Source of the DNA: Clostridia bacterium
Lineage (GTDB): Bacteria; Bacillota; Clostridia; Oscillospirales; Butyricicoccaceae
Assembly: GCA_017547995.1 (NCBI GenBank)
Contig: JAFYNW010000136.1
Coordinates: forward strand, 1 to 5,405
Length of the DNA: 5,405 bases
Reading direction: 5' to 3'
The notes below the pieces were generated by a model that made no database searches, had not been told where the DNA came from, and worked only from the letters and a program-made list of their open reading frames with translations. Positions 1 through 5,099 of this stretch are shown here, piece after piece (position 1 is the first letter of the stretch; every line of letters begins with the position of its first letter). A program made the position numbers and the translations under genes.

Positions 1-424
1 GAAAACCACCGAGGTCACTCAGCTCGTAAAATTCGCCCGTTGTCGTAAGCATACTTACAGCATAGCGGGGAATGGAGCTGCCCGACGTGACGTAGCTTTC
101 GCTTGGTACAGTCGTTCTTTCGATAAAGCCTGACGTATACGTGATGTAAATCAAAGCGCCCGAATAGCTGGAAAGTTGCATGAGATTGATGCGGTAATTG
201 TTTTCAATAGCCTGCTTTGCGATAAAGCCGCTTACGTCGTCAACCGAGGAAATGTAGCTGAGCGTACTTTCAGATGCTTTGTGAAGCGTATCGGCCAGAG
301 TGAGCTGTTTTTCCTCGAGGGCAAGAGAATTGGTCTGCACAAAGAAGAGACCGCCGAGAATTGAGAAGGCTATGATGACAACAAGCCCGTATGACAGCAT
401 ATATCGCTTGAAAAGTGAAGACAT
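1..424 (-). CDS. Sensor histidine kinase, N-terminal part (runs off the left edge)
   Basis: The minus-strand reading frame is open from an ATG at 424-422 to the window edge, giving 141 codons of an incomplete protein. The N-terminus is short and basic (MSSLFKRY), followed by a hydrophobic segment at about residues 11-29 that fits a single signal-anchor helix. The rest (about residues 32-141) is polar and would lie outside the membrane as a sensor domain, ending at the edge in ...GEFYELSDLGGF. No HAMP, DHp or ATPase domain is visible; these would lie beyond the window. The kinase call therefore rests on position, 3 nt downstream of an OmpR-type regulator, plus this membrane topology. AAGGA (435-431), inside the end of the regulator gene, is a good ribosome-binding site 6 nt before the ATG. 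I do not recognise the sensor domain and cannot name its signal. It probably autophosphorylates and passes phosphate to the adjacent regulator. An unrelated membrane protein is possible but less likely. Confidence 0.8.
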   Translation of the reverse strand, partial: MSSLFKRYMLSYGLVVIIAFSILGGLFFVQTNSLALEEKQLTLADTLHKASESTLSYISSVDDVSGFIAKQAIENNYRINLMQLSSYSGALIYITYTSGFIERTTVPSESYVTSGSSIPRYAVSMLTTTGEFYELSDLGGF

Positions 425-427
425 ATA

Positions 428-1108
428 CTATCCTTCAATCTCGAATTTGTAGCCTACGCCCCAGACAGTCTTGATTTCCCACTTTGTGCTTACGCCTGTC
501 AGCTTTTCACGGAGACGCTTTACGTGTACGTCGACAGTTCTTGTGTCGCCGAAATAATCGAAGCCCCATACGTCGTCAAGAAGCTGAGCGCGTGTGAAAA
601 CCTTGTTAGGGGAGGATGCGAGGTAATAGAGAAGCTCAATTTCCTTTGGAGGAATTTCCATAACCTCACCCTTGATGATGATGTTATAGGAGCCCTTATC
701 AATGATAAGATTGTCAAAATGAAGAATGTTGCCGGAGGATACAGTTTCAATGCGTCTGAAAAGAGCACGGATACGTGCGATAACCTCACGCATTTCGAAT
801 GGCTTTGTGATGTAGTCGTCAGCACCAAGCTCAAGACCTGTAACCTTGTCGAATGTCTGACTCTTTGCTGTAATCATAATGACAGGAGTTCTGTGGCTCT
901 TTCTGATTTCACGCAATACTTCAAGACCGTCGACGACAGGCATCATGATATCGAGGATAACAAGGTCAGGGCGTTCACGCTTGAACTGAGCGAGTGCCTC
1001 GCCGCCGTTACACGCTACGTCAACCTTATATCCTTCCTGTTCAAGATAAATACGCAGAAGCTCACGGATATTGCCGTCGTCTTCCGCAATAAGAATACGT
1101 TTGCTCAT
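428..1108 (-). CDS. OmpR/PhoB-family two-component response regulator
   Basis: This is a 226-residue DNA-binding response regulator of the usual length for its family. The receiver domain (about residues 3-115) has the acidic pocket E9-D10-D11, the phospho-acceptor D53 in LVILDIMMP, the switch T80 in MITAK, and K102 in the YITKPF motif. A short linker leads to a C-terminal winged helix (about 128-224), with the recognition-helix signature RTVDVHVKRLREKL and the final wing WGVGYKF. Phosphorylation by the partner kinase would promote dimerisation and binding to direct repeats at target promoters. The ATG at 1108 is preceded by AAGGAG (1123-1118) with a 9-nt spacer, which supports this start. 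The sensor kinase gene follows after 3 nt, so the two are almost certainly one transcript. The sequence does not tell which member (PhoP, VicR or other) it is, so no symbol is given. Confidence 0.96.
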   Translation of the reverse strand: MSKRILIAEDDGNIRELLRIYLEQEGYKVDVACNGGEALAQFKRERPDLVILDIMMPVVDGLEVLREIRKSHRTPVIMITAKSQTFDKVTGLELGADDYITKPFEMREVIARIRALFRRIETVSSGNILHFDNLIIDKGSYNIIIKGEVMEIPPKEIELLYYLASSPNKVFTRAQLLDDVWGFDYFGDTRTVDVHVKRLREKLTGVSTKWEIKTVWGVGYKFEIEG

Positions 1109-1149
1109 ATTTATATTCTCCTTCTGAAAAAGCAGATAATATTTTCATA

Positions 1150-1169
1150 GTTATAACATTCTAATTATA
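1150..1169 (-). promoter_or_regulatory. Candidate promoter region for the two-component operon
   Basis: Reading leftward, two -10-like hexamers lie upstream of the regulator gene. TATAAT is at 1169-1164. TATAAC is at 1155-1150, preceded by TG plus one base, which makes an extended -10. Neither has a convincing -35 hexamer at 16-18 bp. The TATAAC site would place the RNA start roughly 35 nt before the ATG, the TATAAT site roughly 50 nt. The surrounding DNA is very AT-rich, so chance matches are likely. The choice between the two is a guess, and autoregulation by the response regulator is possible but not shown. Confidence 0.4.
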
Positions 1170-1284
1170 CATTAAAATAAAAGAAAATGCACGATAAATT
1201 TACTAAATTTACAAATAAAACAAAAAGTAATTATTTTGCGGCATAATTCAGGCTTGCATGGAGCAGAAAATTTGCTTATCACTA

Positions 1285-1318
1285 TTTACATTTTGCCAAC
1301 TATACTGTATAATATAAT
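1285..1318 (+). promoter_or_regulatory. Sigma-A type promoter for ychF
   Basis: TTTACA (1285-1290) is followed by an exact 17-bp spacer and TATAAT (1308-1313). A second overlapping TATAAT lies at 1313-1318. One mismatch from TTGACA and a perfect -10 at optimal spacing make this the strongest promoter match I found in the window. RNA would start near 1319-1321, giving a leader of about 30 nt before the ychF ATG. The two overlapping -10 boxes could allow two adjacent start sites. Confidence 0.8.
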
Positions 1319-1351
1319 AGAAAAATTATGTAGAAAGTGAGTTTTCAATAT

Positions 1352-2446
1352 ATGAAACTTGGTATAGTAGGTCTTCCAAACGTTGGCAAAAGCACACTCT
1401 TCAATGCTCTTACAAATCTTAAGGCACAGAGCGCAAACTATCCGTTCTGCACAATCGAGCCAAACGTTGGTATCGTAACAGTTCCGGACAAGCGCCTCGA
1501 CGTGCTTGAAAAAATGTATAACTCCAAGAAGGTTGTTCCTGCAGTTATCGAATTCGTTGACATCGCAGGTCTTGTAAGGGGCGCATCCAAGGGCGAAGGT
1601 CTTGGTAATAAGTTCCTCTCCCACATCAGACAGGTTGACGTTATCGTTCACGTAGTACGCTGCTTCGAGGATATGAACATTATCCACGTTGACGGCTCCG
1701 TTTCCCCTGCAAGAGACATCGAAACAATCAATCTCGAGCTCATCCTTTCTGATCTTGAAATCCTCGAAAGAAGAAAGGACAAGACAATGAAGGCTCTCAA
1801 GGGTGATAAGACTCTCCAGTTCGAACTCGACACAATCAACGAGCTTATCGAACACCTTGAAAACGGCAAGACAGCACGTTCCTTCGAAGCAACAGAAGAA
1901 CAGAAGGAAATCATCGACACAATCGATCTTCTCTCCTATAAGCCTGTTCTCTACGCAGCAAATATGAACGAAAACGAATTTGCAGGCGACTACCATGCAA
2001 ACGAAATGTTCCAGGCTGTTGAAAAGATTGCAACAGAAGAAGGCTATGACGTTCTTCCAATCTGCGCAAAGCTCGAAGAAGAAATCTCCGAAATGACAAA
2101 GGAAGAAAAGGAACTCTTCCTCTCCGAAATGGGCTTCGAAGAATCCGGTCTTGACAGACTTATTCATAAGTCCTACAGCCTCCTCGGTCTCATCTCCTAC
2201 CTCACAGCAGGTGAACAGGAAGTAAGAGCATGGACAATCACACGCGGCACAAAGGCTCCACAGGCTGCAGGTAAGATTCATTCCGACTTCGAACGCGGCT
2301 TCATCCGTGCAGAAGTTATCGCTTATGATAAGCTCGTTGAATGCGGCTCCATGGCAGTTGCGAAGGAACAGGGCCTTGTACGAAGCGAAGGCAAGGAATA
2401 CGTATTCCAGGATGGCGACGTAGTTCTCTTCAGATTCAACGTCTAA
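1352..2446 (+). CDS. ychF: Redox-/stress-associated P-loop ATPase/GTPase YchF (OLA1 family)
   Basis: This is a 364-residue translation-factor-class P-loop NTPase, full length for the family. G1 (P-loop) is GLPNVGKS at residues 7-14 and G3 is DIAGLV at 70-75. The G4 position carries NMNE (204-207) instead of NKxD, the family's known departure linked to ATP preference. A coiled alpha-helical insert lies at about 125-190, and the C-terminal TGS domain includes YLTAGEQEVRAWTI and HSDFERGFIRAEVI. YchF proteins associate with ribosomes and influence stress responses; the precise role is unsettled. The start is the ATG at 1352, giving the family-typical MKLGIVGLPNVGKS, with a weak purine-rich site (GAAAGTGAG, 1333-1341) 10 nt upstream. 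An in-frame GTG at 1337 would add five residues and is less likely. Codon choice is markedly biased (Thr almost always ACA, Leu mostly CTT/CTC), which suggests high expression. It has its own promoter and terminator, so it appears monocistronic. Confidence 0.98.
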   Translation: MKLGIVGLPNVGKSTLFNALTNLKAQSANYPFCTIEPNVGIVTVPDKRLDVLEKMYNSKKVVPAVIEFVDIAGLVRGASKGEGLGNKFLSHIRQVDVIVHVVRCFEDMNIIHVDGSVSPARDIETINLELILSDLEILERRKDKTMKALKGDKTLQFELDTINELIEHLENGKTARSFEATEEQKEIIDTIDLLSYKPVLYAANMNENEFAGDYHANEMFQAVEKIATEEGYDVLPICAKLEEEISEMTKEEKELFLSEMGFEESGLDRLIHKSYSLLGLISYLTAGEQEVRAWTITRGTKAPQAAGKIHSDFERGFIRAEVIAYDKLVECGSMAVAKEQGLVRSEGKEYVFQDGDVVLFRFNV

Positions 2447-2516
2447 TCTCAGGATAAATCCCTGAATAAAGCACACGTCAGGTGTGTTCAAAAACTTAAA
2501 TCTCAAGCGTAAAACG

Positions 2517-2552
2517 AAGCCTGCTCTCAGTGTGTCTGTGGGCAGGCTTTTT
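2517..2552 (+). terminator. Rho-independent terminator after ychF
   Basis: AAGCCTGC (2517-2524) and its exact reverse complement GCAGGCTT (2542-2549) form an 8-bp stem, extendable by G-U pairs, around a 17-nt loop. A run of five T (2548-2552) overlaps the end of the stem. It lies 70 nt after the ychF stop and should end that transcript. The loop is longer than usual. On the opposite strand the stem is followed only by CGTTTTA, so leftward termination would be weaker, and no leftward gene here needs it. Confidence 0.8.
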
Positions 2553-2560
2553 GGAAAACG

Positions 2561-2624
2561 TCCCCCTTTTCAGGCTCCCTTGTGTAAGGGGAGCTGTCAG
2601 CATAATGCTGACTGAGGGGTTGTT
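2561..2624 (+). repeat. Small palindromic intergenic repeat with two adjacent hairpins
   Basis: The segment folds into two consecutive hairpins. The first is GCTCCCTT (2574-2581) with AAGGGGAGC (2586-2594), 8 bp with one bulged G and a GTGT loop. The second is GTCAGC (2596-2601) with GCTGAC (2607-2612) around ATAAT. The flanks CCCCC (2562-2566) and GAGGGG (2614-2619), with CA/TG beside them, can close an outer stem, giving a three-way-junction shape. From memory, short elements with a CTCCC...GGGGAGCTGTC core and a GACTGAGGG end are dispersed between genes in gut Clostridia, and I class this as one of them. No second copy is in the window, so the repeat status is not shown here. Boundaries are approximate. 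Strand is given as read, since the native orientation is unknown. Confidence 0.65.
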
Positions 2625-2655
2625 CTGTAAAAAGCGAATTGGAAAAAGAGGTAAG

Positions 2656-3039
2656 ATGGAATATAAATCGACAAGTCTTGTGCCGAAAAAGGCCGATATT
2701 CTCATTATAGCAATGGCGGTTGTTATGGCTGTGGCTGTACTTGCGTTTTTCGCGCAGGGAGAAAGCGGCAGAGTGGCTGTCATACTGAGAGACGGCGTTG
2801 AAATAGACCGTATAAATCTGGACAAGGCTGAAAAAAGCGAAATCACAGTGGAGGGCGATTATACAAATACAATCCTCTGTGAAAATGGAAGCATTGGTGT
2901 CATCCATTCCGACTGTCCGGGCGGAGTCTGTGTGCAGAGCGGTATGATTAAGGATGCAGGAAAAAGCATAGTCTGTCTGCCTAACCGTATGGAAATCCGC
3001 ATAACAGGCGCGTCGGATATCGACGTAATGGTGGGGTAG
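2656..3039 (+). CDS. Membrane-anchored NusG-domain-II protein (EetA-like)
   Basis: This is a 127-residue protein with one hydrophobic helix at about residues 14-33 after a basic N-terminus. The rest is an extracytoplasmic NusG_II (beta-sandwich) domain at about 38-118. The diagnostic C-terminal block is SDCPGGVCVQSG (85-96) followed by SIVCLPNR (104-111). The cysteines are C75, C87, C92 and C107; C87, C92 and C107 fall in the positions this family conserves and could be disulfide- or redox-active, which is inference. Despite the name, it is not the transcription factor NusG. The ATG at 2656 follows AAGAGG (2646-2651). Earlier in-frame codons would translate the repeat and terminator, so they were rejected. 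The Gx-transporter-family gene starts 3 nt downstream. From memory, the same two families sit together as EetA/EetB in Listeria-type flavin-based electron-transfer loci. The molecular function is unknown. Confidence 0.85.
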   Translation: MEYKSTSLVPKKADILIIAMAVVMAVAVLAFFAQGESGRVAVILRDGVEIDRINLDKAEKSEITVEGDYTNTILCENGSIGVIHSDCPGGVCVQSGMIKDAGKSIVCLPNRMEIRITGASDIDVMVG

Positions 3040-3042
3040 AGT

Positions 3043-3552
3043 ATGAAAAATACACGTTCATATAAAATCGCCCTTTCGGCAGTACTTATCTCTCTTGCAG
3101 CGGCGCTTTCATACGCAGAAAGATTTATTCCGCTGGGGCTTATCGTCCCACTTCCAGGCATAAAGCTCGGTCTTGCCAACGTAGTAAGCATATTCGCGCT
3201 CTTCTTCCTCGGCTTCAGGACGGCATTTGTGATTCTCGTATCGAGATGCCTGATTACTTCGTTTTTCGGCGGCTTCTCATCGCTTATGTTTTCTCTTGTG
3301 GGAGGCATAATGGCTGTGATTATGATGGAGCTTTTGCGTAAATGCAGAATATTTTCAATATACGGCATCAGCATCGGAGGCTCGGTAATGCACGTAACGG
3401 GGCAGATTCTCACGTCGATGCTCATTATGAAATCATACTACGTATTATCATACTTGCCTGTACTGCTCGTTTCGGCAGTGATAACAGGCATAATAACGGC
3501 ACTTATCTCAGCACAAGTGCTTAAAAGAGCCGAAAAGGCTATAAAATTATAG
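3043..3552 (+). CDS. Gx transporter family / heptaprenyl diphosphate synthase component I-like membrane protein (EetB-like)
   Basis: This is a 169-residue, highly hydrophobic protein with about five membrane segments: residues 9-25, 42-58, 60-75, 81-97 and a C-terminal stretch about 134-158, with further weakly hydrophobic helix near 106-128. Recognisable family blocks are PGIKLGLAN (38-46), a conserved-looking E26 and R68, the Gly/Ser-rich GGFSSLMFSLVGG (76-88), and GGSVMHVTGQ (112-121). Many databases label this family 'heptaprenyl diphosphate synthase component I', but its fold looks like the substrate-binding membrane subunit of ECF-type transporters and it has no prenyltransferase aspartate-rich motif. 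Its substrate is unknown; a flavin, thiamine- or quinone-related precursor is speculation. The start follows the NusG_II stop by 3 nt, with GTGGGG (3031-3036) as a modest ribosome-binding site inside that gene, so the two are probably translationally coupled. Confidence 0.85.
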   Translation: MKNTRSYKIALSAVLISLAAALSYAERFIPLGLIVPLPGIKLGLANVVSIFALFFLGFRTAFVILVSRCLITSFFGGFSSLMFSLVGGIMAVIMMELLRKCRIFSIYGISIGGSVMHVTGQILTSMLIMKSYYVLSYLPVLLVSAVITGIITALISAQVLKRAEKAIKL

Positions 3553-3557
3553 AGAAT

Positions 3558-3562
3558 GGAGG
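3558..3562 (+). promoter_or_regulatory. Ribosome-binding site that fixes the MarR start
   Basis: GGAGG lies 5 nt before the ATG at 3568. An earlier in-frame ATG at 3556 overlaps this site and has only a weak AGAG before it. The strong site therefore points to 3568 as the start, shortening the protein by four residues. Confidence 0.8.
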
Positions 3563-3567
3563 ATAAA

Positions 3568-4023
3568 ATGCACAGCATTATCAATAAGTTTCTTGTAGAA
3601 GCTTTTAATGAAATATTGAAATCGGAAGAAATTTCCCTGAGCAAGGGCTTCAGAAATCTTTCGGTAAAGGAAATGCACGTCATTGAGGTGGTGTGCGAAG
3701 GCGAAAAGACAGGTGATAACATCGCCAATATCCTCGCCAAAAGACTTAAGGTTACAGCGGGCACGCTTACGACAGCCGTTTCTCTTCTTGAAAAGAAGGG
3801 CTATCTCGTCCGTGAACGTGATATAAACGATAAACGAATCGTCCGTATCACAGCCACAGAAAGCGGCTGGAAGGCTCAGGAATATCACAGACAGTTCCAC
3901 GAAAAAATGGTCGGTGCAATTCTTGAAAAGCTGGACGAAGAAGAAAGCAAGGTGCTTGTGAAAGCTCTTGGTCACGTGACAGAGTTTTTCCGCAATGAAT
4001 ACAATCAGGACGTAAAGAAATAA
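3568..4023 (+). CDS. MarR-family transcriptional regulator, FabT-like
   Basis: This is a 151-residue winged-helix repressor. The N-terminal dimerisation helix (NKFLVEAFNEILKSEE, about 6-21) leads to LSVKEMHVIEVV (31-42). The recognition helix region is LKVTAGTLTTAVSLLEKKGYL (60-80), and the wing RERDINDKRIVRIT (82-95) has the family's D-x-R (D88, R90). A C-terminal helical arm ends in ALGHVTEFFRNEY. The combination EMHVIE, GTLTTAVSLLEKKGY and a phenylalanine-rich C-terminal helix resembles Firmicutes FabT-type regulators of fatty-acid synthesis, as remembered. Here, however, no fab gene is visible: the neighbours are a Gx-type membrane protein (15 nt upstream) and aroB (28 nt downstream). It may regulate its own operon, a remote fab locus, or both. 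The start at 3568 is set by GGAGG. I am sure of the MarR family and less sure of the FabT subgroup. Confidence 0.9.
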   Translation: MHSIINKFLVEAFNEILKSEEISLSKGFRNLSVKEMHVIEVVCEGEKTGDNIANILAKRLKVTAGTLTTAVSLLEKKGYLVRERDINDKRIVRITATESGWKAQEYHRQFHEKMVGAILEKLDEEESKVLVKALGHVTEFFRNEYNQDVKK

Positions 4024-4032
4024 AAAAGACTT

Positions 4033-4044
4033 CTTTTATAAAAG
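4033..4044 (+). promoter_or_regulatory. Perfect 12-bp AT-rich palindrome overlapping the aroB ribosome-binding site
   Basis: CTTTTATAAAAG is its own reverse complement and fills the middle of the 28-nt marR-aroB gap. Its right arm shares bases with AAAGGTG (4041-4047), the aroB ribosome-binding site 4 nt before the ATG. It could be an operator for the MarR protein encoded just upstream. In RNA, the arms give only a short 4-bp stem with a TATA loop. A short AT-rich palindrome can also arise by chance. Confidence 0.35.
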
Positions 4045-4051
4045 GTGCAAT

Positions 4052-5098
4052 ATGAAGAAGATTACAGTAAATACACAAACTGCATACGACGTGCTCACAG
4101 GCAGAAATCTCCTTGAGGACTGCAGAGATGATATGGCAAAAATCATCGAAGGCAGAAAAATCTGCATTATCTCCGATGAAAACGTCTGGAATATCCATGG
4201 CGAAAATGTGAAAAAGCATCTTTCGGCTATGGCTCAGTCGGTGTGCGTGTATAATTTTGCACCTGGTGAAGAAAGTAAAAATATAAATAATCTCTACGAT
4301 ATTCTTGAGTTTCTGGCAGAAAACGGCCTCAAGCGTAAGGACGTCGTGGTAACTCTCGGCGGCGGTGTCACTGGTGATCTGGGTGGCTTTGCCGCTTCTG
4401 TCTTTTTGCGCGGAATCAGGCTTGTGCATATTCCGACAAGCCTTCTCGCAATGGTCGATTCCTCTGTGGGTGGTAAAACTGCGATAAATCTTAAAAAGGG
4501 CAAGAATCTTGCCGGCAGCTTCTATCAGCCATCCATGGTGCTTTGTGATATCGGCCTTCTTGAAACCTTACCTTACGAAAACTATACGGAGGGCATGGCT
4601 GAAGTAATCAAGTATGCCGTGGTCTTCGATGAAAATCTGTTTGAAATCCTGAAAAAAGGTGAAAAAGCAGATGAGAATATAATCTCCCGTTGTGTCGACC
4701 TCAAGCGTATCGTGGTCGAAGAGGATGAGCATGATAACGGCAGCCGTATGCTGCTCAATTTCGGTCACACCCTTGGTCACAGCGTGGAAAAGCTGAGCAA
4801 TTTCGGTATCTCGCATGGCAATTCCGTAGCTATCGGCATGGCGATTCTCACAAAGGGATGCCAGAAGCTGGGGTTGTGCGAGGATGGTACTTACGAAGCC
4901 TTGCTCGATATGCTGAAAATATATAATCTGCCGTACGACTGTGATTATTCGGCAGAAGAGCTTGTAAATGCAGCGAAAAATGATAAAAAGAGCGAAAGTG
5001 CAGGCATAAATCTCATTATTCCTGAAAAAATCGGCTGTTGCAAGGTGGAAAAAATGAGCTATGACAGGCTTCTTGAAATCGTGAAGGCAGGTAAGTAA
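4052..5098 (+). CDS. aroB: 3-dehydroquinate synthase
   Basis: This is a 348-residue cytoplasmic NAD- and divalent-metal-dependent enzyme that converts DAHP to 3-dehydroquinate, step 2 of the shikimate pathway. It is full length for the family. The NAD-binding region has GGGVTGDLGGF (103-113) and PGEESK (about 72-77). The substrate/phosphate region has PTSLLAMVDSSVGGKTAIN (128-146) and KNLAGSFYQPS (151-161). The expected metal ligands are all present: E184 in GMAEVIKYA, H239 in LNFGHTLGH and H255 in ISHGNSVAIGM. No key residue looks lost, so the enzyme should be active. The ATG at 4052 follows AAAGGTG (4041-4047). The stop is 1 nt before the aroA ATG, so the two are co-transcribed and probably translationally coupled. 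An aro gene directly after a MarR regulator and a Gx-type membrane protein is a less expected upstream context. Confidence 0.98.
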   Translation: MKKITVNTQTAYDVLTGRNLLEDCRDDMAKIIEGRKICIISDENVWNIHGENVKKHLSAMAQSVCVYNFAPGEESKNINNLYDILEFLAENGLKRKDVVVTLGGGVTGDLGGFAASVFLRGIRLVHIPTSLLAMVDSSVGGKTAINLKKGKNLAGSFYQPSMVLCDIGLLETLPYENYTEGMAEVIKYAVVFDENLFEILKKGEKADENIISRCVDLKRIVVEEDEHDNGSRMLLNFGHTLGHSVEKLSNFGISHGNSVAIGMAILTKGCQKLGLCEDGTYEALLDMLKIYNLPYDCDYSAEELVNAAKNDKKSESAGINLIIPEKIGCCKVEKMSYDRLLEIVKAGK

Positions 5099-5099
5099 T

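Noticed and set aside
176..364. A 62-codon plus-strand frame opposite the kinase
   Set aside because: It is short, lacks a convincing ribosome-binding site and is antisense to the continuous kinase frame.
524..1150. A 208-codon plus-strand frame opposite the response regulator
   Set aside because: The minus-strand frame has every receiver and winged-helix motif. The plus-strand product has no recognisable features and runs into the regulator's promoter region.
1109..1284. Possible riboswitch or small RNA in the AT-rich divergent region
   Set aside because: I see no strong stem-loop, terminator or known riboswitch core. The ychF leader is only about 30 nt, which leaves no room for one.
2449..2487. 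Two short inverted repeats just after ychF (TCAGGA/TCCCTGA and CACAC/GTGTG)
   Set aside because: The stems are 5-6 bp, one has a bulge, and neither is followed by a T-run. They are too weak to call terminators beside the clear one at 2517-2552.
1286..2506. A 406-codon open frame on the minus strand, longer than ychF itself
   Set aside because: It lies antisense to ychF and its translation is Cys/Phe/Val-rich with no recognisable domain. It stays open because of the biased codon choice of ychF, and it would overlap the ychF promoter.
2530..2655. An upstream extension of the NusG_II gene from 2530
   Set aside because: It would translate part of the terminator and the repeat and place about 42 unrelated residues before the membrane anchor. 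The ATG at 2656 has its own ribosome-binding site and gives the family-typical N-terminus.
3499..3540. Inverted repeats GCACTT/AAGTGC and AGCC/GGCT near the end of the Gx-family gene
   Set aside because: They lie inside coding sequence, are short, and the second has no T-run. A promoter or attenuator for marR is not supported.
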